Positions 32,959 through 45,453 of a DNA stretch of 64,000 bases are shown here, in pieces. The position numbers and the translations under genes are program-made. The notes beneath the pieces are model-generated. The model saw nothing but the letters and a program-made list of their open reading frames with translations. It did no database searches and was not told the origin of the DNA. Every line of letters starts with the position of its first letter. Positions within the stretch are counted from its first letter, which is position 1. The DNA comes from Dipteris shenzhenensis. Its lineage: Eukaryota; Polypodiophyta; Polypodiopsida; Gleicheniales. The stretch is taken from the NCBI GenBank assembly GCA_047967505.1, contig CM106540.1. One strand, 5' to 3'.

Positions 32959-34633
32959 CCCGATAGCCTCCAATAGATGGAGCTTTAGTAGTCCACACAT
33001 AAGAGTGGATTAATTCCAATGGCCTCTTACTCTCTTGAACATGTCTAGGAAATGGTTTCCTTGCTTGTTTTCCAAATTGACAGGCTTCACATGCCTTATG
33101 CGTTTTTGCAACCTTCAACTTAGGCAATCCTGCAACAATATTTTGGGCCTACATCAATTTAGGTCACTGTACATTAACATGACCAATGCGTTTAAGCCAG
33201 ATATCAATATCTGCAACTACACTGGTCCCATGTGCAAACATTACTGCACTCAATTCAGGCATGTCCGCATCTAATGTAGACATGTTGCCCTTCTTCTTCC
33301 CTTTTGCTATCAAGCGACCTTTATTTTTCATATCCTCAACAAAGCATCCATGAGGATTAAATCTGACCTGCAAGCCCTGCTCAACCATTTGACCAACAGA
33401 AACCAAGTTCTTGGTGATATTCGGGACATGAAATACATCAAATAGGTATTTCTTTTTCCCATCCTGCATAGACAAAGGAATTTTACCAATCTGCACAATA
33501 GGATGTGCAGTATCATCACTAGTCTCCACAAATCCAGGTCTTTCCATTTTCCTTGCATCCCGCATCCATTCTGCATGACCTATCATGTGGTTTGATGCAC
33601 CTGAGTCAACATATCACACATCATTGCTTTCTTCTGCACTTTTCACAGAATTGGTCATGTGTTGCACCATTAAAAAATGCTCATTTCTATCATCACCCTG
33701 TCTACTAGAGGATGCATAATTGCCTTGCTGCAATTTTCCATTCATGATGTCATTTTGCTTTTTGTAGTAGTCTTTAGCCATATGACCCATTTTACCGCAG
33801 TAGTAGCATTCAACATTGCTGATTGCATTTTGGCCTCTCTGCCATCCACCACGATCTCTTTGGCTCCCCCTGCCTCTAAAGTTACCACGTCCTCCTCCAT
33901 AGGACTAGTTTTCTTGAATTTGCTGCATATTTTGATTTCTACCATGGCCTCCAAATCGGCATGCTCTACCTGTGCCTCTACCTCTTCCAGCATTTGAGTA
34001 AAAGATAGCTTCTTTTGAAGTTCCTCCTGAAGAAGATGCACCATCATTTCTCTACTCTTCAGAAATTAGAAGAGCAATCAACTCCTCAAAATCAGGAAAT
34101 TTTTCAAGGATGGCAATGGATGTCCATAATTGTGCATAATCATTTCCTAGACCATTCAAGGTCACAGAAACTAAATGATCATCTTCCACTGGCGACCCAA
34201 TAGAAGCAAGTGCATTTACAATCTTCTTCACCTTCATGTGGTAGTCATTGATGCTCATATTTTCTCTCTGCACATTATGCAACTCCTACTTGAGCTGCAT
34301 TTTCCTGGCTTGCGTATTTGTGTTATACATTTTTGTCAAAGTATCCCATGCCTCCTTTGGCGTGCTTGCATCCTTAATATGCACAATCATAGAATCTGAA
34401 ATACTGATAGACAACCAGTACATAACTTTTTTGGCTCTCTCATGCCAGTATTTAAATGCCTGCAACTCTTGTTGATTGGGAACATTAGGAATAACTGGCT
34501 CTTGTTCAGCTCTAGTAATGAACTCCCAATAGCCTTTTCCCTTAACGAAATTCGTCATTCTCAACTTCCATGCTGGGAAGTTATTCTTGTCAAGGTTTTC
34601 AGTGACAATCTATGAAAGAGCATTAGACACCAT
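32959..34633 (-). pseudogene. Copia gag-protease-integrase remnant of element D
   Basis: The start codon is likely at 34633. Gag includes KNNFPAWKLRMTNFVKGKGY-like and DHLVSVTLNGLG segments. A zinc knuckle CYYCGKMGHMAKDYYK lies near 33770-33815, with the last Cys changed to Tyr. Protease has VDSGASNHM near 33590-33610. The pre-integrase region contains VFHVPNITKNLVSVGQMV and WLKRIGHVN. The CEACQFGKQARKPF block (33040-33090) is integrase's zinc region, and the frame dies at PSIGGYR. Several stops (codon 8 of gag, before the gag-knuckle join, before DSGAS) show decay. Confidence 0.88.
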
Positions 34634-35368
34634 TATAGAACACTGCAAAAATATTCTGTCACTGCAAAAAACACAACTTCTACCTCACAAGGGCAAATCT
34701 ACAAAATTGACGAAAGTGGTATTTGACCACACAGTCACTTCCTAGTGACGATTTTGCATCAACAGGCAATAAGAATGATTCTTCACTCCAAATATCTCTG
34801 TGCATAGGCTTACGATGCAATTTTTATGGTAACTTTTCACCAACCTACAGAACAGCGGGGTCGCACAACAAAAATAGGGCACCTTTTTGAGTGCCTACGA
34901 AAAACTTCCGCCACCAAAATGGGCCCCAAAATGGCCTTGAATCAAAAAAATAATGTCACCAAGGGCTTTGCCCTTGCCTATAGCATATATTGCCCTCTCG
35001 CTGCAGTGCGAAGGGCATCCCAATCTGAGACAATGCACTCTTGCACTTTTCGGCTGTGCTACCTACAGAGATTTGCTCCCAAACTCGAAAAAGGAAAGCA
35101 ACACTGATCCTCTTATCAAGACACCATGAACTTGGTTTGCTTTCTTGAGCTACTTACCATGAACCAAGCTCTAATACCATGTGAAGAGAGTGGAAGAGAG
35201 GTAAGGAGCCTCACTTGCACCTTTCTCACATACACAATGGGGGAATACACACAAAGGTGGAGGCTAAAAATAGTTTTCCTCTTCTGAGTTGTGAAGCCAA
35301 AAGAACTCTCTCTAAGTACAAAAGGAATAGAGCATCAAACCAAGAGCTAGTCGGTGTTTCTCGAATAG
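32959..35368 (-). mobile_element. 3'-truncated Ty1/Copia element (D, family 3)
   Basis: A PBS complement (GCTCTAATACCA, 35169-35180) and the start of an LTR (TGTGAAGAGAG, from 35181) lie at the right, so the element reads leftward. Gag, protease and the N-terminal half of integrase follow. Coding stops at about 32965, where the minisatellite begins; RT, RNase H and the 3' LTR are missing. The outer edge of its LTR, where it meets element B, lies somewhere in 35181-35368 and could not be fixed. Confidence 0.8.
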
Positions 35369-37485
35369 CTATTTATCGAGTCGTTTGGTAAAGATGTTTG
35401 CAAAATTGTATTTGCTATCACAATGTTGCAGCGTGATGTCACCAAGTAACACTCTTTCTCTGATGAAGTGCTCTCTGACATCAATGTGCTTTGTCCTGGA
35501 GTGATATACTAGATTCTTGGCCAATGCTTGAGCCGATTGATTATCACAGTATATTGTTGTTGGCTTTGACTCATCAAAGTAATCTATTTTTGACAATAGT
35601 CTTCTGAGCCATATAGCCTCACATGCACCTATAGTGAGTGCTCTATATTTTGCTTCAGTCAAAGACAAAGAAACAGTTGGTTGTTTGTTTGACAACCATG
35701 ATATAGCACCTTGACCAAGGAAAAATGCATATCCCTGTGTCGATCTCCTAGTCTCATGATCTCTGGCATAGTCACTGTCATAGTATCCATGCAACCGTGG
35801 ATGACTTCCTCTACATTCTATCCCAAACTGTCTTGTACCTCTGATGTATCTCAAGACTCTTTTGGCTGCATTCCAATGAGACTGCTTTGGATTTGCCATA
35901 AACTGTGCTAGTGAGCTTACTGCATAACAAATATCTGGCCGTGTGATTGTCAGATATATAAGAGATCCAATGAGCTGCCTGTAGTATTTGTCATTGGCTA
36001 TAGGCTTTTTTGAATATTTAGTAAGTTTCAAACTCTGTTCCATGGGAGTGGCTGCAATCTTGCAATCTGCCATATGAAACTTCTTCAGGAGACTATCAAC
36101 ATACTTGAGCTGACTCATGAATGTGCTATCTGAATCTCTCCAGAACTCAATTCCAAGACAATAGTTCATAAGTCCAAGATCTTTCATGTCGAACTCTACA
36201 GATAAGTCTTGTTTTAGTTTTCTGATGAAGCTATCCTTGCTTCCTATCACAATCAGGTCATCTACGTACAAAAGTGCAATAGTAATGTCTTCCCCTTGAA
36301 CTTTGTAGTAGAGAGTATGATCTGCATTGGACTTCATGTATCCCAGATTGGCAAAATACTTGTCAATTCTGTTGTACCAACTTCTGGGTGCTTGTGCTTT
36401 AAGCCGTGGAGACTTTTCTTGAGATGGCAAAGCTTATTCTCCTTTCCTGGTTCAACATAACCTGCTGGTTGTTGCATGTAGACTTCCTCATCTAGATAAC
36501 CATTGAGAAATGCATTCTTGACATTGAGCTGATACACATTCCATTTACTGAGTGTCACTAGTGATATCAAGAACTGTATGGAATCCATCTTTGCTACTGG
36601 AGCATAAGCCTCATCATAATCTTGACCATATTGTTGTGCAAATCCTTTTGCAACTAGTCTGGCTTTGTATCTTTGAATACTGCCATCTGGATTATACTTC
36701 ACTTTGTATACCCATTTGTTTGCTATGGCCTTCTTTCTTGGTGGAAGGTCACATAATTCCAAAGTATTATTCTTATACAAAGCATCCATTTCTTCATTCA
36801 TAACAGTTTGCCATTCTGGCTTGTCTACTGTGTCTTCAAGTACATTGGCTCTTCCATATCCATGATGGTAGTCATAAGAGCATAGTTGGTGGTTTCCACC
36901 TGAATTGCTTTGCCTTTTTGAGCATATGTCAATTTGGCTGGTGGTCTACTTTCCCTAGTAAACCATTTGAGCTGCTATGGCTTTGCTTGGGGTGTTTCTG
37001 GCAATTCTTGCTCTTCTTCATCAACCTATTCTATAGATGACTGTGAAGTCGATGCTTCTATCTCCTGTGTAGGTGAGGTTTTCCATTCTGATTCCTCATC
37101 AAAGATTACATCTCTAGAGATAATGACTTTGCGGTTGATGGGATCATACAATTTGTATGATTTGCTTTCTTCACTATAGCCAACCATGATGCATTTGCGT
37201 GACTTCACATCCAATTTTCTGCGATGATCATCATGTATGTGGGTAGATGCTATACAATTAAATATGCAAAGATGCCCAATGCGTGGCTTGTGTCCAGTGA
37301 ATGCTTCATAAGGAGTCATACTTGTATCGGTTCGGTAGGAAGCCGATTAAGCAAGTAGTTTGCTGTAGCTATTGCTTCTGCCCAATACTGATTTGGAAGA
37401 TGCTTTTCACTAAGCCTTGCTCTAGCACTATCTGCTAAAGTCCCATTCTTCCTTTTAGCTCTTGCATTCTACTGAGGAGTATCTA
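35369..37485 (-). pseudogene. element B: integrase C-terminus, RT, RNase H
   Basis: Integrase C-terminal segment at 37026-37480 (HDDHRRKLDVKSRKCIMVGY). RT at 36334-36801 (KARLVAKGFAQQYGQDYDEA) continues at 35369-36430 after a frameshift near 36400, with the LLYVDDLIV box near 36255-36285. RNase H has YDSDYARDHETRRSTQGYAF, then SLTEAKYRAL and IYCDNQSAQALAKN. The 353-residue distal frame is uninterrupted, so decay is modest in this half. Confidence 0.9.
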
Positions 37486-37657
37486 TGTGGGGGTTAAAGG
37501 TCACTGTGCCTTTACCCCGGTTATGTACAATACTCAAACACATATATAAATGAATGAAAAAGAAGATTAGGGTGGTTCTGCACCCACCAAAAACTTGTGT
37601 GGCTCTCTGTCTCTCTCTCTCCTTCTTCCATTCTTGCTTCCGTTGTGAGCACTCTCA
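37486..37657 (+). repeat. 5' LTR of element C
   Basis: 172 bp; contains 'catatataaatg', a likely TATA box, near 37541-37552. Identical to the 3' LTR except at two positions (c/a in the CT-rich part, a/g in 'cttcc.ttcttgc'). Confidence 0.95.
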
Positions 37658-39095
37658 ACTGGTATGAGAGCCCGGGTGATCTAGCTGAGCGTGCGTGAAT
37701 GCTTGAAGCTCAGCAGCTCTGTGGGAGGAAGGAGAAGCTCTGTGGGAAGCTTTGTGGGTGACTTTACTTACATCCGAGTGTGCAGAGACCTTGGAGGAAC
37801 CTTTGGAAAAGTCACTTTGGCTTTGCGAAGTGGTTTTGAGAGCCTATTAAGAGCTTTCAAAGAAAAAGTCGTTTTTTGAGCTTTTCCCTATTCCGTTCGA
37901 TGACAGAGACTCCGTATTGACTTGTAGAGGCAACTATTGCTTGCTTTTGGTGTCCACATTACTTCAGGAGCTTGGAAACACCTTCATTCTTGAATCTGGG
38001 ATCATTTCAGTGGATTTCTAACTCACTGTATCAGTTCCTGCGTTTTTTGCCCGGGTGTTGGAACTCAAGTTTGGAGCAACCATTTGCAGATCTGTCAGTT
38101 CCGGTGGACTCAGGAGGTCCTAAAACTTCTATGTTACTCATCATTCGCACTCCGGTGGAGTTTACAGATAGCTCTGTTTCAAAAAACGTTTTTCAGTCCG
38201 TGTGTTGGACCCAGTGATTGAGACCACGGTTTCTAAAACCGTCTGTCCCATTGCGTTCCGGATGCCCAAAAACCCCTACCTATCAGTTCCTGCGTGATTC
38301 GGTGGAGGATTTTCAGAGTTATAAATCTCTGTGTATTCGATTTCGTCTCTCTGTTATGCATTTTTCATACTAAGGTTTTGAAACCTTAGATTTATGCCAC
38401 ATGGCAGTGGATAAGTGTTGACTCCCATTTCTCACTCATCGGTTGGGATTTTGGAGTTCTGGCAGAAGAGAGATATTTGCAGATTTTCTTGCTGATTCCG
38501 ATTATGCAATGGCGCCCATGTTTTGAGGCATCTTAGGTTCTATTTTCAGTAGCGCTCATTACCGTGGGACTATGATTTCTTGAGCATACCTTATGCAGAT
38601 CACTCTGGTTGCAGTTTGAGCAGTGTGCGCTCATTCGTGGTATGCATTGGGTTGCAATGGATGATTTATAGGCCATTTGGATGCATTGCAGTCCTTGTTG
38701 GATGCGCTGATAGGCCCAAATTGCCTTGTGGGATGCTATTTTTTATGGACGCTTTGCACATGGATGCTATTTTATGCTGAGGGACAGCTTTGAAACATTG
38801 CAGGTGATGCACTAATAGTGCTATGCTCTCTTGGATGAGACATTATTGATGCATATGCCAGTGGACAGTGTTTATGCTTGAGTCATTTGGCACTTATTGG
38901 CGTTTTCTTTTGGGCCAGATTTGCTCATATGGATGCATAGTATATGCACATGAGTCAGATGCATCTTTTGATGCTTTGAGCTTTGAATTTTGGTGATATT
39001 TCACTCTATTGTGGCATACACATTTGGGTGCACCTGGTATTTGGTGTGATTCTCTCTTGAGGCACTAGCATTTGGGATTTTGCTTTATTTGCATC

Positions 39096-42000
39096 ATGGC
39101 ATCCTCTTCCATGTCTGAAAAGGAGTTTTTCAGCATTAAAAAGTTTGATGGGACAAACTTTTCTTTGTGGAAAGAACAGATAAGGGATGTGCTTATTCAA
39201 AAGAAGCAGATTAAACCCTTGGCAGGGATTGAAGCTAAGCCTGCAAATATGTCTGAGGATGATTGGAACGAGTTGGATGCATTAGCAAAGTCTACTATTA
39301 GACTTCATCTTGCAGAGTCAGTTTATTTCACAGTAGTAAATGAGCAAACTACAGAAGATTTGTGGAAGAAACTGTGTGCCACTTATGAGAAGGAAACTGC
39401 CTCTAATAAAGTTTACCTCATGAAGAGGTTGTTTGAGCTGCAAATGAAGGAAGGGGTCTCCATTGCTTCTCACTTGAATGAATTCAATATTATTTTCAGC
39501 CAGCTTCAGGCTCAAAATATGAATTTTGATGCGGAGACTAAGGCAATATTTCTCTTATGTTCATTGCCATCCTCATGGGATACCTTCCGTACAACTGTCA
39601 GTAACTCTGCACCTGGTGGAGTACTGAAATTTGATGATGTTGTGGGTAGCTTGTTGGCCGAGGAGATTAGACGGAAGTCTATGGATGGCAACAAGCAGGA
39701 TGCAACCTTAAATGTGCAAAGGGGCAGATCACAGTTCAGGGGGAAGTCCCAAGAAAGAGGGAAGTCTCGTAGCAAATCCAGGGCACGGAACATTGAGTGT
39801 TACCATTGTGGCAAGAAGGGCCATATGAAAAAGGATTGCTACAAGCTGAAAAGAGAGCAAAAGGATAAGAAAAAGAATGCAAATTGGGGTGCAAATCAAA
39901 AGGAAGAGAGTCCAAGGGAGGACAAAGGAAAAGTGAAGATCGAGGAGATCAATGCAGTCACACATGATAGTGACAATGATGTTCTCTTCATGTCTAGTTT
40001 ATCTACAGAGTTGCTTGCCACTTCAGATGATGCATATTCCCAGGATTGGATTTTGGATTCTGGTGTTTCATTCCATGTTACTTCCCATAGGGAATGGTTC
40101 TCCACTTATGACAGTGGAAAAACAGGTTGTGTGCATCTTGGAAATGACTATGCATGTGACATAGTGGGAGCAGGTGACATAAAGTTTTCTTTTGCAAATG
40201 GGTCTTCATTTGTTTTGAAACATGTGAGACATGTGCCTAAGCTGACCAAGAGTCTTATTTCAGTGGGTCAGCTAGATGATGCTGGTTTTCACACCACTTT
40301 TGGCTTTCAGAGTTGGAAAATTCAAAAGGGCTCTATGCTTTTGGCTAGGGGTGCCAAGTGTGGGACTTTGTATCCCTTACATGTATCAGGGGTATTTGAT
40401 CATGTTGTTGCAATAACTGAGCAGCCAAGCACTTCTTTGTGGCATTGCAGGTTGGGGCACATGAGCCAGAATGGAATGAAACTCTTATGCCGTTTGGATT
40501 ATGTACCGCATTTGAGTTTCTCTGATTTTGAATTTTGCGAGCATTGTCTCTATGGAAAGCAGACTAAATCAGCCCATAAAAGAAGGGGAAAGAAAGAGTT
40601 TGAAAAGCTTGATTTGGTGCATTCAGACGTATGCAGTCCCATGCCTACACGATCATTAGGCGGGGCTGAATACTATGTGACATTCATTGATGATGCAACT
40701 AGGAAAGTGTGGGCTTATGCTATAGCTCGGAAGAGTGATGTGTTCCAAGTATTTCAGAAATGGCTGGCCTTGGTTGAGAATCAGTCAGGTAGAACGCTTA
40801 AATGCCTACGGACTGACAATGGTGGAGAGTATCTCTCTCATGACTTTCAGCATTTCTGTGATACACGTAGGATTAAGAGGGAGCTCACATCCCCTCATAC
40901 TCCAGAGCAAAATCCAGTTGCAGAAAAGATGAATCGTACCATTCAAGAAAGGCTGCAATGCATGCTTTCCAATGCAAGTCTTTCTGGTGGTTTTTGGGCT
41001 GAGGCAATGAAGACTGCAGTGCATGTGATCAATAGATCACCTAGTAAGAGTTTGGATGGTGGTATTTCTGAAGAGGCATGGAGTGGAAAGAAGCCCTCTT
41101 ACTCTCATTTGTGTATATTTGGGTGTGAGGCATATGCACATGTGCCAAAAGAGCTTCGAAAGAAGCTAGATCCTAAGTCTAGGAAATGCATCTTTCTAGG
41201 TTATGGTGAAAGTGGAGAGATGGGCTATCGTCTCTGGGATCCAGAAGCAAAGAAGATCATACGCAGCCATGATGTTGTCTTCAATGAGAAGAAGATGCAT
41301 AAGGCACCCATGAGGGATGTAGAAATGAGGAGAATCACTTTCCAGGATGTGAATCCACCTGCATATGTTGATAGGCAGCAAGCTGTCCATGCACCAAATG
41401 TGTAAGAAATGGTACCACCAAGTACTCCCACAGGTATACAATCAAGGGTAGATGATGGCTCATCTATTACTGGAAATGATGAGCCAAATGTGGCTGATAT
41501 GCAAGTGGGACAGCAAGCTGAAATGCCCTTGAGAAGATCATCTAGAGTGTCTAGACTACCTGATAGGTTTGTTCCAGGGGTAGACTATGTGATGCTTACC
41601 GATTGCGGGGAGCCTTCTTGCTACAAAGAGGCTATGATGCGTGAGGATCAACGCAAGTGGGAGTATGCTATGCAATCAGAGATGAGTTCACTTATGAAGA
41701 ATAAGACTTGGGACTTGGTTTCTTTGCCACATGGAAAGAAAGCATTGCCATGTAAATGGGTCTACAAAATGAAGGTCACAGGTGATGATGTGCCTAGGTA
41801 CAAGGCCCGTTTGGTTGCTAAAGGGTTCAAGCAAGAGAAGGGTGTGGACTTTGATGAGATATTCTCTCCGGTTGTGAAGATGACCACACTTAGATGCATG
41901 CTTGGACTAGTGGCATCAGAGGATATGGAGCTTATGCAAATGGATGTCAAGACAGCTTTCTTGCATGGGGATTTGCATGAGGAAATTTACATGGTGCAGC

Positions 42001-43141
42001 CGGAAGGCTTTGAAGAAAAGGGCAAAGAGCATTTAGTTTGCAAGCTGAAAAAGAGTCTCTATGGTCTTAAGCAAGCACCTAGAGAATGGTATCAGAAGTT
42101 TGATGCTTTCATTCGGTCCCAGGGTTTTAGAAGGAGTGAAATTGATCACTGCCTCTACACTAAAAGGGCTAAGGATAGTAGCCTGATAATCCTGGCACTA
42201 TATGTGGATGATATGCTATTGGCTAGCAAGAATACTTATGAGCTAGATGCATTAAAGGCCAAGTTGCATGAGGCCTTTGATATGAAGGATTTGGGACTTG
42301 CAGGTCATATTCTTGGTATGCGCATCACGCGTGATCGGAGTAGGAAACTCCTTTGGCTTTCACAAAAAGAGTATGTTACAAAAGTATTACAGCGTTTCAA
42401 TATGGAGGGGGGGAAGGCAGTGAGTACTCCATTGCCTCCATATGTGAAACTGAGTCATACAGATAGTCCCAAATCAGATGAGGAAAAGGCCATGATGGCC
42501 AAGGTTCCTTATGCATCAGCAGTTGGGAGTCTTATGTATGCTATGATAGCTACTAGACCAGACATTGCATTTGCAGTGGGAGTTGTTAGCCGGTATATGG
42601 CTAATCCAGGAAAGAGGCATTGGGAGCGTACATGAAGGGTACCAAGGAGATGTGCATTTGCTTTGGTAAAAGAGACATGCGTGTACTTGGGTACACAGAT
42701 TCAGACTATGCAGGGCATGTGGATAGTAGGAGATCCACTTCTGGTTATGTGTTCACCTTTGCAGGTGGTGCAGTGTCGTGGATGTCTCGTGCACAGAAGT
42801 GCGTGGCTTTGTCTACCACAGAGGCTGAGTATGTTGCAGCCACAGAGGGTTGCAAGGAGTCTATATGGCTTGATCCGCTAGTGGGAGATTTGGGGATTCA
42901 TACAGGTGTACCGACATTGCATAGTGATTCCATGAGTGCTATTCAGCTAGCACGGAATCCGGTCTTTCATGCAAAGACCAAACACATTGAGGTCAGGTAC
43001 CATTTCATCAGGGAGGTACTTGAGGACAAGCGCATAGAGCTTGTCAAGGTTCATACAGATGATAACCCTGCAGATATGCTGACGAAGAGTCTACCTAGTC
43101 AACGGTTTGAGTATTGTCGTGTATTGATGGGCATTGGATAG
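39096..43141 (+). pseudogene. Copia gag-pol polyprotein of element C, one stop and one 19-nt deletion
   Basis: Starts at ATG 39096 (MASSSMSEKEFF). Gag is followed by the zinc knuckle CYHCGKKGHMKKDC (residues 235-248), protease DSG (321), integrase H-H-C-C beginning at HCRLGH (450), and the integrase triad Asp511, Asp574, Glu610 with LRTDNGGEY. RT has YVDD at 42201-42212 and RNase H has TDSDYAGHVDSRRSTSGYVF. TAA at 41403-41405 replaces the Gln codon seen in copy A, in the linker between integrase and RT; the frame then continues. A net 19-nt deletion at about 42627, again intact in copy A, shifts frame between RT and RNase H; the frame recovers from 42620 to the TAG at 43139. Otherwise open, so very recently active. 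Protease has DSGVS where DSGAS is usual. Confidence 0.94.
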
Positions 43142-43194
43142 TATGCTCACTGGTTGTTCTCCCTTAAAGGCACATTGTCCTTTAAGTGGGAGGT

Positions 43195-43366
43195 TGTGGG
43201 GGTTAAAGGTCACTGTGCCTTTACCCCGGTTATGTACAATACTCAAACACATATATAAATGAATGAAAAAGAAGATTAGGGTGGTTCTGCACCCACCAAA
43301 AACTTGTGTGGCTCTCTGTATCTCTCTCTCCTTCTTCCGTTCTTGCTTCCGTTGTGAGCACTCTCA
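43195..43366 (+). repeat. 3' LTR of element C
   Basis: Copy of 37486-37657, preceded by the polypurine tract and followed by the ATCTA target duplication. Confidence 0.95.
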
Positions 43367-43371
43367 ATCTA

Positions 43372-45453
43372 CACATGTAAATTGTCTTCGTATGCCGTGA
43401 TTTTTGCAAAAGTTCAAGAATGCTGAAGACATGTATTCACCTCCTCTATCTGATCTCATGTCCTTGATCTTTCTACCTATTTGGTTTTCTACCATGGCTT
43501 TGAATTCTTGAAATCTGGAAAACACTTCAGATTTCTCTTTCAAAAAGTAGACCCAACAATATCTGCTATAGTCATCGATGAAACTCAAGTAGTGAAGTGA
43601 ACCATTGATTTTGCGGGTCTGGGCATAACCCCATACATCTGTATGTATTAAATCAAGAATACCTCGTGCACGAGAGGTACTTATAACAAAGTTGGTTCGC
43701 TTTTGTTTGCCGAAGCAGCATGTTTCACAAGCTTTTCCAAGAAACTGTAGCTTGGAATCCTAATTGCCATATTCTGATTCCTGAGATCTAACAAGTACTT
43801 GAAGTTGACATGACCATATCTCTTATGCCATTTTGCAAATAGTGGCATCTGTTGCATTTGAGTTGACATGGCATGCTTATCTGGTACTATAGCTAGCATT
43901 CTGTATAAGCGTCCTTCCTTGACACCTTTTGCTACTAGTTGACATCTTTTGGATTTGTCTCTGATAGTGCATTCATCACCGTGGAAGATGACTTTGTAAT
44001 TGTGTTCCATCATTTGACCTACTAAAAAAAGGTTCTTGCTGAGTTTCAGAACATAGAGCACATCTTTGACTAATCCTTTTATACCTGTGAAAATGTTCAT
44101 AGGGATAACACCTATCCCTTGAATTGGATTTAGTGTATTGTCTGCTGTGTAGATGACATTTCTCTATCCTTCTAATGGTTTCATCTCTGTGAACCATTCC
44201 TGATGATTTGTCATATGAGATGATGCACCGTTGTCGATGTACCAAAGATCTTGTTCCACTTGGTTGACTTGATAGCTAAAATCCTCTTTGCGATTGAAAT
44301 CAGTATCCAGGTACACTATATTAGTCTAATGCAATTCCTCACTTGCAAGAAACATATTTCCATGTTCATTTGCAAAATGACTGTGACTAGAATGTCCACC
44401 ACGATGATTTCCTCTTCCTCGAGAATTCCCTCGATTACTACTGGATTGATTGCCTTGGTCGTACTGCTTCATGCGGCAATCTCTTTCATAGTGTCCAAAC
44501 TTGTGACAGTAGTTGCACTGAATGTTTGACACATTGGTGGATGCATTCCCTCGTCCTTGGAATCTTCCTCGATTGCAATGATTTCCTCTTTGTTGATTTT
44601 GATGTTGCTGAGGATGATGATGATGCTGATGTTGATGGTACTGACTTTGATTTTGTTGATGATGACCACTTTTCTGATATGACCTACCTTTGCCTCTACC
44701 TTTGCCTTTGCTTCTGTCTGAAGCTATGAATGCTTGATCATTAGAATGACCTTTTCGTGCTTGAATGGCTTGAGTCCTGAGTTCTTCACCAAGTAGGACT
44801 GACTGAAGTTCTTCCAGTGTTGGAATTTGCCGTTGGATGGCAATACTCTGGACTAGATTCTCGTATCCCTCTCCTAGTCCATTCAGGATTACTTGAATCA
44901 TTTCTGTGGGTTCATAGTCTTTCCTGCTGCTGCAAGTTCATTGTTGTAGTCTTTTATGCGGAGTACATAAGCATGACCGGTTTCACTAATGTTGCAGAAA
45001 CTTTGGTTGATCTGGTTTCTCAGGGTGAGAATCTTGGATGTGTTCTTGGACTCGTAGAGTGCATGCGAACATATCCCATGCTTCTTTTGATGTCTTGATT
45101 GTGTTGAGTTGTCCTAGCATGACATCTTGCACGTTCTGCTTGATCAGATGATAGGCATACTTGTCTTTCTTATCCCATTCTGCTTAAGCTCGTGCAATGG
45201 CAGGATCTGCTACTAGTGTGGAAATAGTTTGTGTAGATGTAGATCCCGATGTAGATCCCATTACTGGTGCTATGACGATAAGTGGAGTAGAGCTACTAGT
45301 GGCTAGATTGTCCAATGGTCTAGGTGTAGACCCATCGACATACTCCCATTTGTCCTAAAGCACAAGAATGGTCTCCATTCGCTGTTTCCATGTACCGTAA
45401 TTGGAGTTGTCTAACTTAGCATATGCCTCTAGATTGAGGTTGCTAGTCGACAT
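43372..45453 (-). pseudogene. element B: gag, protease, N-terminal integrase
   Basis: Gag begins at ATG complement 45451-45453. It has frameshifts and stops before the 191-residue gag frame (44326-44901), which carries the knuckle CNYCHKFGHYERDC followed by Gly/Asn/Gln-rich sequence. The pre-integrase segment is at 43681-44100 (KWHKRYGHVNFKYL). Integrase core FIDDYSRYCWVYF and MRSDRGGEY lie at 43364-43588. The coding sequence is cut right after RRQFTCVD by element C, separating the second catalytic Asp from the Glu-bearing part at 37.4 kb. Confidence 0.88.

Larger units (their letters stand above)
37486..43366 (+). mobile_element. nearly complete Ty1/Copia element C (family 1), nested in B
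   Basis: 5,881 bp with 172-bp LTRs at 37486-37657 and 43195-43366. Both start TGTGGGGGTT, end ACTCTCA, and differ at two positions by eye. Target duplication ATCTA is at 37481-37485 and 43367-43371. The uninterrupted target (GTATCTACACATG) is preserved in copy G near 50632, proving the insertion site. The PBS TGGTATGAGAGCC (37660-37672) has one mismatch to the usual TGGTATCAGAGCC. The polypurine tract AAGTGGGAGG (about 43184-43193) precedes the 3' LTR. The long leader (37658-39095) has no ORF of note. The low LTR divergence indicates a young insertion. Confidence 0.96.

Noticed and set aside
32133-33013. Long overlapping frames (252-277 residues plus, 238 residues minus) suggesting proline-rich or glycine-rich proteins
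   Set aside because: They lie over the polypyrimidine minisatellite, where every frame is open on both strands because the repeat lacks stop codons.
35369-36430. 353-residue frame as an independent host gene
   Set aside because: It is the RT/RNase H end of Copia element B, with YVDD and RNase H motifs.
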